64,000 nt of DNA from Gluconobacter cerinus (lineage in GTDB: Bacteria > Pseudomonadota > Alphaproteobacteria > Acetobacterales > Acetobacteraceae). This document shows, in pieces, positions 45,360 through 54,431 of the stretch (within the stretch, counting starts at the first letter, position 1; each line of letters starts with the position of its first letter). The notes beneath the pieces were generated by a model, which saw only the letters and a program-made list of their open reading frames with translations, was not told the DNA's origin and did not search any database. A program made the position numbers and the translations under genes. The DNA lies in assembly GCF_002723935.1 (NCBI RefSeq), contig NZ_BEWM01000001.1, positions 124,001-188,000 of the forward strand. The letters run 5' to 3'.

Positions 45360-46772
45360 TTAACGTCCCAGATTTCTAAGTTTCTTGCCCGAAAACAGAT
45401 TGGCCTCAAGTGTCTCCAGGGAAACACCTTTCGTTTCCGGAACCATCATGAGGGTGACGAGAACAAAAAGTCCATTGAACGCTGCAAACATAATGAATGT
45501 TGATGCTGCCCCCATAGCCACCATGATCATGGGGAAAGTCTTGGAAATGGCCCAGTTTGCAGCCCAGTTCGTAACCGTTGAGCAGCCAATTCCAAAATCA
45601 CGTCCGCGCGTTGGCTGAACTTCGGAACACAGCGTCCAGACCAGCGGCCCCTCTCCGATTGCGAATCCGGCGACAAACAACAGAACAAATCCACACAGTG
45701 CAATCTGTGCCTCAAAGCTCGACGCGCCCACGGCCAGCAACGCACCTACGCCCAGAAGCGCAAAGCCCGCGATCGCGCAGCTTAGAATAAGCAAAGGACG
45801 GCGCCCCCACTTGTCCACGCAGGCAATGGCAACACCCGTCAGAATCATATTCGTCAGACCAACGAGGGTCGTGGCCCAGATGGACGCGTTGACCCCGAAA
45901 TGAGCGGCCTGAAAAACCCGCGGCGCATAATACAGGAGCGCGTTGATACCCGTGAGCTGCTGCATGACCTGCAGAAGCATTCCGAGATAGACGGAGCGCC
46001 GAAAGTTGGGATTGCTCCGGAAAAGGCCAAAGCCAGCGTCGCTGCTTTTGTGAAGACGCGCCTGAATATCTGCAAGCTCGGCTTCTGCCACTTCTTCGTC
46101 GGACCGAAGGCTATTGAGCACGCGACGCGCATGATCCTTGCGTCCCTGCATCATCAGCCAGCGCGGGCTGTGTGGCAGGATCAGGACAATGCCCAGAAAC
46201 AGGGTGGCAGGAACAGCCATGATCCCCAGCATCCAGCGCCAATGCTGACCTGTTGCCAGCAGGCTGTCAGACACGAAGGCCAGGAAAATCCCGAGCGTGA
46301 CCATGAGCTGATAGAAGGAAATCATGGACCCGCGCGCAGATTCCACTGTGATTTCAGAGATATAGAGAGGAGCGGCAAACGCCGCCAAACCGACAGCGAG
46401 CCCCAGGAAAACGCGCCCGACAATCAGCACCAGAGCAGAAGGCGCCAGCGCGCACAGTAACGTTCCTACAAGGAACAGAACCGCAGCCACGAGCATCGCT
46501 CCCGTCCGGCCATAGCGGCTGGAGATCCGACCGGCGGCGAGAGAGCCGAATGCTGCCCCCGCCATCATCGAAGATACGATCCACCCCTGCAGGGCGTCAC
46601 TCGCGTGAAAATCTGTAGCGATAAAGGGCAAGGCGCCAGCGACAACGCCGGTATCGAGACCGAACATCAGACCAGCGAGAGCTGCCATGATGCCCAATGC
46701 CGTGGCGCGCGCCGTGCTGCGTTGAGGCTCTCCTGAGGAGCCTTCACTGCGAACCGCAGCAATCCCGACCAT
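45360..46772 (-). CDS. Sugar porter MFS symporter (GalP/XylE/AraE type)
   Basis: A 470-residue 12-helix sugar transporter. The signatures are GRISSRYGRTGAMLVAA (GRX3-5GR), LPHSPRWLMMQGR (SPRWL), QQLTGINALLYYAP (hexose-binding QLTGIN), and VPETKGVSLETLE (PETKG). This marks H+-coupled uptake of a hexose or pentose such as galactose or xylose. The gene has no upstream partner: 184 bases separate it from der, with a hairpin at 46910. The DHA2-type pump is co-transcribed downstream. Confidence 0.92.
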   Translation of the reverse strand: MVGIAAVRSEGSSGEPQRSTARATALGIMAALAGLMFGLDTGVVAGALPFIATDFHASDALQGWIVSSMMAGAAFGSLAAGRISSRYGRTGAMLVAAVLFLVGTLLCALAPSALVLIVGRVFLGLAVGLAAFAAPLYISEITVESARGSMISFYQLMVTLGIFLAFVSDSLLATGQHWRWMLGIMAVPATLFLGIVLILPHSPRWLMMQGRKDHARRVLNSLRSDEEVAEAELADIQARLHKSSDAGFGLFRSNPNFRRSVYLGMLLQVMQQLTGINALLYYAPRVFQAAHFGVNASIWATTLVGLTNMILTGVAIACVDKWGRRPLLILSCAIAGFALLGVGALLAVGASSFEAQIALCGFVLLFVAGFAIGEGPLVWTLCSEVQPTRGRDFGIGCSTVTNWAANWAISKTFPMIMVAMGAASTFIMFAAFNGLFVLVTLMMVPETKGVSLETLEANLFSGKKLRNLGR

Positions 46773-46909
46773 AATCTGTAATCCTCATCTCTAACTCAGG
46801 CCTGATGTAGGGCTTGGCGGCTCTTCTAGGGCCGAACACCATGCACCGCCATAGGCTGACGAAGGATTAGGTATACGAAAATGGGGAGTTTTGCAGTCCT
46901 GTGAGAAGA

Positions 46910-46948
46910 TTTTGTTCCGCTATGCGTTCATTGCATAACGGAACAAAA
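46910..46948. terminator. Long hairpin after der
   Basis: TTTTGTTCCGCTATGC (46910-46925) pairs with GCATAACGGAACAAAA (46933-46948), a 16-bp stem with one mismatch and a 7-base loop. A/T flanks are on both sides; for der on the minus strand the leading part is a T-rich run. It lies 9 bases beyond the der stop. Confidence 0.8.
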
Positions 46949-46956
46949 AACAACTC

Positions 46957-48360
46957 TTACTTATCCGCGTAAGGATTTGTCGTCCCGCGAAGCTGAATAC
47001 GAATGGGCACACCAGGCATATGAAATGTCTCGCGCAGCCCGTTCACCAGATAGCGCTTGTACGCATCAGGCAGCATTTCTGCTCGGGTACCAAAGAGAAT
47101 GAATGTCGGCGGACGAGCCTTCACCTGCGTCATATAACGCAGCTTGAGGCGGCGCCCATCAACCAGAGGCGGCTGATGACGGTCCAGCATTGCTTCAAAC
47201 CAACGGTTCAGCTCACCCGTCGTGACACGTGAATTCCAGACTTCGTACGCTTTCCGGACAGCCGGAAGAAGACGGTTAACGCCAGCCCCCGTCAATGCCG
47301 AAAACGTAACGACCGGGATGCCACGAACCTGAGCAAGGGACGTCTCGATCCGGTCTGAAATGGCCTGACGTGTAGCAACGCGGTCTTCAACAGCGTCCCA
47401 CTTATTGAGAGCCAGCACGCAGGCGCGGCCTTCCTTCTCAATCAGACGGGCAATTTGAAGATCCTGCTCGTGCACACCCAGTGTGGCATCGATCGTCAGC
47501 ACGACGACTTCTGCCATTTTCAGTGCTTCGATAGAGGCAGAAACAGACATGCGCTCAAGGTGCTGCTCAACGCGGGCGCGCTTACGCATCCCTGCCGTAT
47601 CAACAAGCTTGATCGGACCGTGTTCGTCATGCAGATCGACGGAGATCGAATCGCGGGTCAGACCGGCTTCGGGGCCGGTGATCATCCGCTCTTCACCGAG
47701 AAGGCAATTCAGAAGCGTGGATTTGCCTGCATTCGGGCGTCCAACAATCGCCAGATGAAGTGGGCCAGCCGGACGTTCTTCAGGCTCTTCGCCTTCTTCC
47801 GGCTCCTCGTCACGACGACGACGGCGCTCCTGCTTTGGAGCACCGGGAAGACGATCGACGATCTCTCCCATGAGGTCACTGATGCCCTCGCCATGCTCGG
47901 CGGACAGTGCTAGTGGCGTGCCCAGACCCAGCGAGTAGGCTTCAAGTGCGGAATTGGTTCCAGCCTGCCCTTCTGCCTTATTGGCAATCAGCAGAACCGG
48001 ACGGTTCTGACGACGCAGCCAGTTGGCAAAATGAGCGTCAGTTGGCGTGATACCGGCGCGTGCGTCGATGCAGAACAGCACCAGATCTGCCATGGAGACG
48101 GCAGATTCGGATGATGCACGCATACGACCGAACAGCGTGTCCGGCGCAGCTTCTTCGAGGCCCGCCGTATCAATCACACGGATGCGGCGACCACGCATGT
48201 GGGCTTCGCCCTCCTTACGGTCACGCGTCACACCGGGCTGATCGGAGACGAGCGCCTGACGACGCCCGACAAGCCGGTTGAAAAGAGTGGATTTCCCGAC
48301 ATTCGGGCGCCCGGCAATAACAACTACGGGCAGATTCTCAGAGGTCATTCGTTCAGCCAT
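46957..48360 (-). CDS. der: Ribosome-assembly GTPase Der (EngA)
   Basis: A 467-residue tandem GTPase. Domain 1: GRPNVGKSTLFNRLVG, DTAGLEE, ANKAEG. Domain 2: GRPNAGKSTLLNCLLGEE, DTAGMRKRARVEQ, LNKWDAVED. The C-terminal KH-like domain follows (VRKAYEVWNSRVTTGELN). An acidic/Arg linker (RRRRRDEEPEEGEEPEERP region) separates the two. It is essential for 50S assembly. ATG 48360 lies within the end of bamB, so the genes are translationally coupled. Confidence 0.95.
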   Translation of the reverse strand: MAERMTSENLPVVVIAGRPNVGKSTLFNRLVGRRQALVSDQPGVTRDRKEGEAHMRGRRIRVIDTAGLEEAAPDTLFGRMRASSESAVSMADLVLFCIDARAGITPTDAHFANWLRRQNRPVLLIANKAEGQAGTNSALEAYSLGLGTPLALSAEHGEGISDLMGEIVDRLPGAPKQERRRRRDEEPEEGEEPEERPAGPLHLAIVGRPNAGKSTLLNCLLGEERMITGPEAGLTRDSISVDLHDEHGPIKLVDTAGMRKRARVEQHLERMSVSASIEALKMAEVVVLTIDATLGVHEQDLQIARLIEKEGRACVLALNKWDAVEDRVATRQAISDRIETSLAQVRGIPVVTFSALTGAGVNRLLPAVRKAYEVWNSRVTTGELNRWFEAMLDRHQPPLVDGRRLKLRYMTQVKARPPTFILFGTRAEMLPDAYKRYLVNGLRETFHMPGVPIRIQLRGTTNPYADK

Positions 48361-49747
48361 AGGCCCGCAGAACAGCATCCTGGGACAGCGTCAGAACCAG
48401 ACCGTCACAGACGATCGGCTGAACCTGGCATGGAGCCGTGGTTTTACGGGTCGATTCAATTTTGCCGGTTACGGCATCAACAATCACCATGCCTTCCTGC
48501 GGCAGGGTAGAGAAACAGACCAGCTTGCCGTTTACGAGCAGAGGCCCCACCCACTGGATGGCGTCCTTCTGCACTTCCTGTCGGCGGAAGCGGCGAAGCT
48601 GGGTAATCCAGCGTACGTGGCCGGACAGACGGTCCAGACATGCAAGCTGCTGATCGGTGGACAGGACAAACATCCAGTCACCGCAGATTGTCAGGGGCGT
48701 CTGGCCACTGACTTCGCGCTCCCACAAGCGACGTCCGGAGCGCATATCCACAGCCACAAGAACGCTGGACATGGAAATGGCATACGCCGTGCCGTCCTTG
48801 ATGACCGGAGCCCCGCGGATGCAGGAGAAATCCAGCATGGCGCCCATACCGTTGGCACCGCCAAGGCTATCGCTCCACACCATTTCACCGGAAGCCGCAC
48901 GCAGTGCGACGAGGTCGCCACTGCCGAATCCTGCCAGAACCACACCATCTACGATTGCAGGAGCAGCCTGCCCGAAGATGACGGTGTCCGCACCCGTTGC
49001 CTGATACGTCCAGACCTGTCGGCCCGTGGCAGCCTCAAGTGCGTAAAGACGTTCGTCAATTGTCCCGAAAACGACAAGACCATCGGCAATCGTGGGGGCA
49101 GAGCGCCCGGGTGTGCCGAGATCGACAGCCCACTTGATCTTGCCACTGGCCGCATCGACGGCCAACGCCTGCGCAACGCCATCCACGATGTAGAGGGTCT
49201 CTCCATCAAGTGCGACGCCGCCGCCAATATTGGTGGAGCGGGACTTTTTAGGAGCCGGCTGATGGGACCAGAGCTGCTTCATGCCCGGCCACGTCCACGC
49301 CTTCACCACACCCTGTGCATCCGTGGTGAAAATCCGACCATTCCCGATCACCGGCGGGGACTGAATGGCCCCGCGGCTGTTCGGCATGATCGCCACCATG
49401 GACAGGAAGCTCGTCGGGTTCACCTCGGCGCCGATAGAGCGGCTCCATTTGATGTCCGAACCGTTCCAGACAGCATTGACGGCAACATGGTCCGGCGTGC
49501 GGTCAGGCTGTAGCCATTCCGTCACGGACTGCGGTGCAGACAATGTGATGGGCGTATGATCTTCCGGATCAACGGTCAGACCTGCCCCAGTGGAGAGCAC
49601 GTCAACGCGATGGCCGGCCAGCGTGGGCTTCTCATCATCGTTGAAGAGGCTGCATCCACCCATCGCAGTCAGAGCGGCGCCGGAACAGGCAACACGCAGC
49701 ATCGAACGGCGGCTCATGGGCGCAGAAGAACGGTCAGGACGGCGCAT
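48353..49747 (-). CDS. bamB: BamB-like outer-membrane protein assembly lipoprotein (PQQ/beta-propeller)
   Basis: A 464-residue propeller protein with repeated PQQ-like blades (for example LYIVDGVAQALAVDAASGKIKW, VFGTIDERLYALEAATGRQVW, VLAGFGSGDLVALRAASGEMVW). The N-terminus is a lipoprotein signal with lipobox MGGC preceded by PMSRRSMLRVACSG, a twin-arginine-like motif unusual for BamB. Its start shares TAATG with the yfgM stop and its end overlaps der. BamB is a Bam-complex lipoprotein. Confidence 0.9.
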   Translation of the reverse strand: MRRPDRSSAPMSRRSMLRVACSGAALTAMGGCSLFNDDEKPTLAGHRVDVLSTGAGLTVDPEDHTPITLSAPQSVTEWLQPDRTPDHVAVNAVWNGSDIKWSRSIGAEVNPTSFLSMVAIMPNSRGAIQSPPVIGNGRIFTTDAQGVVKAWTWPGMKQLWSHQPAPKKSRSTNIGGGVALDGETLYIVDGVAQALAVDAASGKIKWAVDLGTPGRSAPTIADGLVVFGTIDERLYALEAATGRQVWTYQATGADTVIFGQAAPAIVDGVVLAGFGSGDLVALRAASGEMVWSDSLGGANGMGAMLDFSCIRGAPVIKDGTAYAISMSSVLVAVDMRSGRRLWEREVSGQTPLTICGDWMFVLSTDQQLACLDRLSGHVRWITQLRRFRRQEVQKDAIQWVGPLLVNGKLVCFSTLPQEGMVIVDAVTGKIESTRKTTAPCQVQPIVCDGLVLTLSQDAVLRAYG

Positions 49748-50472
49748 TAACCAGCGTCTCCAAAAGTTTCGAGAAGAGCCTGTGCACGCGCACGAGCCCC
49801 TTCAGGTGCAGATACACTTCCAACAATCTGCGTCAGAAGGCGACGGGCTTCTTTCTGCTGGTCAGCTGTCGCATCCGGACGCAGATCCAGAGCAACCAGA
49901 CCTTCCTGAGCCAAAGCTGACCAGGCGCCACCATTCTGCGCAAGCACTTCATAGCCGGGACGCAACGTCTTCGGGTCCGCCGTGTTGGTCTGAGCATTCA
50001 GGACCATGTAACGGGCCATGTCCTTCAAGGCAGGCTCAGCGACAGAATCGGACGCGACACTGTTCCAGGCCTTCAAAGCAGATGCCAGATCATGATCCTG
50101 CATCTTCAGATCCGCCAGACGCAGCGCTGCATAAGACCGCACGCCAACAGGTCCATGATCTGCCAGATCCTGAAAAACCGTCTCGGCTTTCTGCGTGACA
50201 GTCTTGTCGTGCTTGGGATCAGCCAGCGTCTCAAGTGTATTGAAATACTGAGCTGAGGCAGCCTGCTGGGCCTGCTTCCGGGCGTGATTCTGCCACTCCC
50301 AGACACCGCCGCCAATCGCTCCCACGACGACGACACCTGCCACAACAGCACCCCATCGGCGCGCAGCTGCCCGTAGGCGCTGAAGCCGAATTTCCTCGTT
50401 CACCTCTGTGATGAAATCGTCCGCCACCTGGTCCCCTGCTGGATCGGTCTTGTAAAGTTCTGGCGGAACCAT
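49747..50472 (-). CDS. YfgM-like membrane-anchored tetratricopeptide protein
   Basis: A 241-residue protein with cytoplasmic N-terminal helix (VADDFITEVNEEIRLQRLRA), one membrane helix (WGAVVAGVVVVGAIGGGVW) and a periplasmic TPR-like part (ASAQYFNTLETL to ARARAQALLETF). YfgM in E. coli is an ancillary SecYEG-associated protein. The gene order yfgM-bamB-der matches many proteobacteria. ATG 50472 is chosen over a TTG at 50496. Confidence 0.83.
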   Translation of the reverse strand: MVPPELYKTDPAGDQVADDFITEVNEEIRLQRLRAAARRWGAVVAGVVVVGAIGGGVWEWQNHARKQAQQAASAQYFNTLETLADPKHDKTVTQKAETVFQDLADHGPVGVRSYAALRLADLKMQDHDLASALKAWNSVASDSVAEPALKDMARYMVLNAQTNTADPKTLRPGYEVLAQNGGAWSALAQEGLVALDLRPDATADQQKEARRLLTQIVGSVSAPEGARARAQALLETFGDAG

Positions 50473-50566
50473 ACAGGCGCCGCACGTTTGCGGCAAACGC
50501 TTCGCTTGAGAAGCTGCTACCGAAAGAAACCGGCCATCAATTTAGGGCTTCCTTAACCCCTGCCGC

Positions 50567-50884
50567 ATGATGCTGCAAAACATGAAAAAACCAGCTCTGC
50601 TTCTATCGCCGGTTCTGATGTTTTGCACACTGTGCGCCTGCGCGCCGGACCGGATTGCCTCTGCCATTACCGGAAAAGATTGCAATACGGCCTATCTGTA
50701 TGATGACGAAAGCTTCTGCTCCCGCCCGGTTGGCCCACCCCCGCCCCAGCCATACTGCACCACCAGCTTTGAAGGCACGGATTGCTGGGCAAGGCCGGAC
50801 CTGATGCCAAATGTCGCGCGCCAGACCTATGAAGGCCCGACGTCTCTAACGCCACAACAGAATCAGGTGCGGATGGGCCAGTGA
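50567..50884 (+). CDS. Small Cys/Pro-rich lipoprotein (105 aa), unknown function
   Basis: I do not recognise it. The N-terminus (KKPALLLSPVLMFCTLCACA) is a lipoprotein signal with candidate lipobox TLCAC. The mature part has four to five cysteines (DCNTA, FCSRP, YCTTS, DCWAR) and a short proline run, suggesting disulfides. Starts at 50567, 50570 or 50582 are possible. It is oriented away from yfgM and towards the next minus-strand gene. Confidence 0.68.
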   Translation: MMLQNMKKPALLLSPVLMFCTLCACAPDRIASAITGKDCNTAYLYDDESFCSRPVGPPPPQPYCTTSFEGTDCWARPDLMPNVARQTYEGPTSLTPQQNQVRMGQ

Positions 50885-50891
50885 AAACCCG

Positions 50892-51272
50892 TCAGTGATG
50901 GCCGAGCTTACGTCCAGCAGCAGTCAGTTCGGAAGAAAGCTTCTGAAATGACCCCGCAATGTGAGTCTGAACGGCTGCACTGGCAGAATGAATTCGGGAG
51001 ATTTTAGCGCTGGCTTCCTGGCTGATGGCCGTCTCTTCACGGTTGGCCTGCCCTGAAACGCATGCGTTATAGGCCCGCGCTTCTTTTTCGTAGGCTGTCA
51101 CTCGGTCCACGCTCTCGTTGTACTGGGCAACAGTCCCAGCCTTCACGGCCGGAGCGTCTGGCTCGGCACCACATTTTGGTGCGCTCCAACCGGACTCGGC
51201 GGCACTGGCTGTTCCAAAGGCGAACACGGACAGAAGGGACAGGCCGCAGAGTGCGGCGACGGGGCGAATCAT
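50892..51272 (-). CDS. Small exported hypothetical protein (126 aa)
   Basis: I do not recognise it. MIRPVAALCGLSLLSVFAFG with cleavage near ASAAE is a clear signal peptide. The mature part is helical, with two cysteines (KCGAE, NACVSG) and a long amphipathic helix (SAKISRIHSASAAVQTHIAG). AGAGAG 5 bases before ATG 51272 fixes this start over 51287. It lies 7 bases from the stop of the convergent lipoprotein gene. Confidence 0.7.
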   Translation of the reverse strand: MIRPVAALCGLSLLSVFAFGTASAAESGWSAPKCGAEPDAPAVKAGTVAQYNESVDRVTAYEKEARAYNACVSGQANREETAISQEASAKISRIHSASAAVQTHIAGSFQKLSSELTAAGRKLGHH

Positions 51273-51317
51273 AAAACTCTCTTTCATGGTCGAAGCGTCG
51301 CGCGCCCTACGCCCCGA

Positions 51318-52637
51318 TCAAGGCGCAAATTTGGCAAACCGTCCCGTGGCTTCCCCAATCACCTCATCGTCCTGCATGACCACCGTTCCACGCACGATGG
51401 TTGCCATTGGCCAACCCGTCACATGGGTTCCGTCAAACGGCGTCCACCCTGCAGGCGAGACGATCCAGTCATTGGTAATTTCCCGCTGCGCTTTCATGTC
51501 CACAAGCGTGAAATCTGCGTCGAAACCGACAGCCATGCGGCCCTTGGTCTGAAGACCGTAAACACGCGCTGGCCCGGCGGACATCAAATCCACCAGACGT
51601 GCCAATGACAGACGGCCTGCATTCACATGATCAAGCATGACCGGAACAATGGTCTGGACACCAGTCAGGCCAGCCGGGCAATTCGGCCAAGGACGTTTCT
51701 TTGCTTCCAGCGGATGCGGCGCGTGGTCCGAAGACACAACATCGACACGACCGTCCTGAATGGCCTTCCAGCTTGCCTCGTAGTGATAGCGATCCCGCAA
51801 CGGCGGGTTCATTACGGCAAGCCCACCCAGCTTCTCATAGCATTCCGGGCCAACCTGCGTGAGGTGATTAACCAGCACTTCTACGGTTGAGACATCCCGA
51901 AAGTCAGCGAGATATTCCAACTCTTCGGCTGTGGACGTGTGGAGAATATGGGCCGGCCGACCCGTCTTGCGGGCAATCGCCATGATGCGGCGCGTTCCCA
52001 GAAACGCACATTCCACATCCCGCCAGACACTATGCGTGGCGTAGGGCTGACCCTCATGAAACATCGGTTTGCGTGCCTGAAGACGGTATTCATCTTCTGA
52101 GTGAAAGCAGACACGACGATGGCCGGAACGCATGACGGCTTCGATGCCTTCGTCGTCCTCGATCATCAGGTTGCCGGTAGAAGACCCAGCGAAAACCTTG
52201 ATCGCACAAACCCCTGGCTGCTGCTCCAGCATGGCAAGGTCAGGCGTATTGTCACGGGTCGCCCCGATGTACATACCAACATCGACATGCGCGACATTGC
52301 TGATGTGCTCGCGCTTCCAGTCCAGCATTGCCTTGTCCGTCACGCTGGGTGAGGTATTCGGCATATCGAAAACTGTTGCGATACCGCCCAAAGCTGCCGC
52401 GCGCGTTCCGGTTTCAAGAGTTTCTACCGCAGCGTTTCCGGGGTCACGCAGGTGAACATGGCTATCGATCAGGCCCGGCAGGACATGCAGCCCCGTCGCA
52501 TCAATCACCCTGTCAGCCTCATCGTCGTGCGAAATGGACAGAGAAGCGATGCGGCCGTTTCGGACACCCAGATCCGCCTCCGCTTCTCCCCACGGGAATA
52601 CGCAGCGGCCACCCCGGATAATCAGATCGTAATGCAT
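51318..52637 (-). CDS. pyrC: Dihydroorotase (class I)
   Basis: A 439-residue amidohydrolase. The N-terminal metal motif is GLIDSHVHLRDPG; AIKVFAGSSTG holds the carbamylated Lys, CFHSEDE and HILHTSTAEE the other His ligands, and VVSSDHAPHP the Asp. It closes carbamoyl-aspartate to dihydroorotate. The class I (type 3, without an ATCase partner) layout is clear from NPPLRDRYHYEA. It has no aspartate transcarbamylase gene in the window; pyrE is at 17767. Confidence 0.93.
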   Translation of the reverse strand: MHYDLIIRGGRCVFPWGEAEADLGVRNGRIASLSISHDDEADRVIDATGLHVLPGLIDSHVHLRDPGNAAVETLETGTRAAALGGIATVFDMPNTSPSVTDKAMLDWKREHISNVAHVDVGMYIGATRDNTPDLAMLEQQPGVCAIKVFAGSSTGNLMIEDDEGIEAVMRSGHRRVCFHSEDEYRLQARKPMFHEGQPYATHSVWRDVECAFLGTRRIMAIARKTGRPAHILHTSTAEELEYLADFRDVSTVEVLVNHLTQVGPECYEKLGGLAVMNPPLRDRYHYEASWKAIQDGRVDVVSSDHAPHPLEAKKRPWPNCPAGLTGVQTIVPVMLDHVNAGRLSLARLVDLMSAGPARVYGLQTKGRMAVGFDADFTLVDMKAQREITNDWIVSPAGWTPFDGTHVTGWPMATIVRGTVVMQDDEVIGEATGRFAKFAP

Positions 52638-52670
52638 GGTCTGTCCTTGTCAGTCTGATGAAAACCGCAC

Positions 52671-54431
52671 TTAGCGAGCGCGGGAAAGTGTCTCGAAAAC
52701 ATCTCCGTCAGCCGGAATGCCTTCAACATGGTGCCGGAACCACAAAGCGTAGAACAACAGCGTCCAGGCTTGGCGGGCGTGGCCGCGCTGGGTCGCAGTC
52801 GAGAAAATACGTTCGACCTTCTGCGGAGCCATGACGTCCTGAATGCAGGACTGTTGCGCCACCAGCGGGCCCAGTCGTTGAGACTGTTTCTCGATCCACG
52901 GCCCAACAGGCACAGTGAAACCCTGCTTTGGGGCGAAAGGCTTTGCCTGGGGAAGCGCATCCTGAAGCCAGCGGCGCAGAAGCCACTTGCCGTATCCATC
53001 CCGCACTTTGAAATGATCCGGGAGAGACCAGACAGCCTTGGCGACAACAGGGTCCAGTAGCGGTGTGCGCCCCTCAGCAGAATGCGCCATCAGGCAGCGA
53101 TCCAACTTGAGCAATAAGTCATTCGGAAGCCATTCGGCGATATCAAGCGCCTGCACTGCGGGCAGACCCGTCAAACGCTGGGACAGTTCCATAGCCGCGA
53201 GCCCGGAGCGCCACTGACGCCCCTGTCCCGGCACACAACGACCAAATGTACCCGAACGCCAAGGCCCTCTTCCGCCGCGCCACCATGGCTTCATAGCCCG
53301 ACGATAGCGCCCATACCCAGCAAAGAGCTCATCGCCCCCTTCGCCGCTCAGGATCACAGTGACGTCCTTGCGCGCTTCCTGCGCCAGAAACCACGTTGGA
53401 ATAATCGCGTAGTCTGCCGCGGGGTCATCCATGCAGGCCACAATGGCAGGTAGATGGGACCAGACCATTGCTTCTGTGACGGTCAGAACATGATGATCTG
53501 CACCAACCGAAGCCGCCAATGCTGCGGCATCGATAGATTCGTCTGCTTCTCCTGTGTCAAAGCGCGCCGTCCAGGTCATGGGGCGCGGTAGCCCGAGTTT
53601 ATGAGCGGCGGCGAGAATGGCAGAACTATCAATTCCGCCCGATAGAAACAGTCCCAGAGGAACATCGGCGCGAAGGTGCGCATGAACACTGTCGGTCAAG
53701 GCGGCATCGAGCCTGCGCAGAGCCTGCTCGTCAGTCAGGTCAGCGGGGATGGTTTCCGTGGCTTCCTGCAAAGCGTGGCGACGACGCGATTCAACGATCC
53801 GCCCATCCACAATCCGCAGGGTTTCACCCGGCAACAAGCGCCGTATTCCGGGAAAAACTGTTTTTTGCCCGGTTGTGAACTGAAGCTGGAGCAGTTCATT
53901 CCGCGCCTTGCTCCTGACCCGCCGGACACCAAAGCCTCCAGCCAGCAAAGCCTGCGCCTCTGAGGCGAAAGCAATTCCACCTTCGTATTCCGCAATATAA
54001 AGTGGCTTGATGCCGAACGGATCACGGGACAGCAGCATTTCGTGCTGGCCTTGCTCGTTCTCAACGGCGGCGATGGCATACATGCCACGCAGTTCGTGCG
54101 TGTAACCCGTTCCATCTCTCAGCCAGAGGTGCAGAGGCGGTTCACAATCACTCTTGGTCTGGAAACGATCAACAGGGAACGTACTGCGGATGTCGGGATC
54201 GTTGTAAATCTCTCCATTGGCAATCAACGCCGCATTCCCGACCCGGAAGGGTTGGCTTCCGCCAGCAATATCTACGATGGACAGGCGGCGATGTCTCAGT
54301 GCTGCGCCTGTAAGATCCAGGCGGCCTTCCCCATCCGGCCCACGATGAAAAATCGCAGCAGACATTCGTTCCAGCGCGGCTTGATCGGGTGCCTTTCCGG
54401 GCAGACAGGACAGACCGGCGATTCCACACAT
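52671..54431 (-). CDS. asnB: Glutamine-dependent asparagine synthase-like amidotransferase
   Basis: A 586-residue AsnB-type protein. MCGIAGLSCL gives the Cys2 nucleophile of the GATase II domain, GPDGEGRLDL and NGEIYN complete it. The synthetase domain has LGLFLSGGIDSSAILAAA (PP-loop). Beside two glycosyltransferase genes, it may make asparagine or amidate a sugar/uronic acid in a surface polysaccharide. The ATG overlaps the glycosyltransferase stop (TGATG). Confidence 0.88.
   Translation of the reverse strand: MCGIAGLSCLPGKAPDQAALERMSAAIFHRGPDGEGRLDLTGAALRHRRLSIVDIAGGSQPFRVGNAALIANGEIYNDPDIRSTFPVDRFQTKSDCEPPLHLWLRDGTGYTHELRGMYAIAAVENEQGQHEMLLSRDPFGIKPLYIAEYEGGIAFASEAQALLAGGFGVRRVRSKARNELLQLQFTTGQKTVFPGIRRLLPGETLRIVDGRIVESRRRHALQEATETIPADLTDEQALRRLDAALTDSVHAHLRADVPLGLFLSGGIDSSAILAAAHKLGLPRPMTWTARFDTGEADESIDAAALAASVGADHHVLTVTEAMVWSHLPAIVACMDDPAADYAIIPTWFLAQEARKDVTVILSGEGGDELFAGYGRYRRAMKPWWRGGRGPWRSGTFGRCVPGQGRQWRSGLAAMELSQRLTGLPAVQALDIAEWLPNDLLLKLDRCLMAHSAEGRTPLLDPVVAKAVWSLPDHFKVRDGYGKWLLRRWLQDALPQAKPFAPKQGFTVPVGPWIEKQSQRLGPLVAQQSCIQDVMAPQKVERIFSTATQRGHARQAWTLLFYALWFRHHVEGIPADGDVFETLSRAR

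Noticed and set aside
48278-49513. A 411-codon plus-strand frame across der and bamB.
   Set aside because: Its sequence is low in hydrophobic periodicity, shows no family and lies fully opposite two certain genes.
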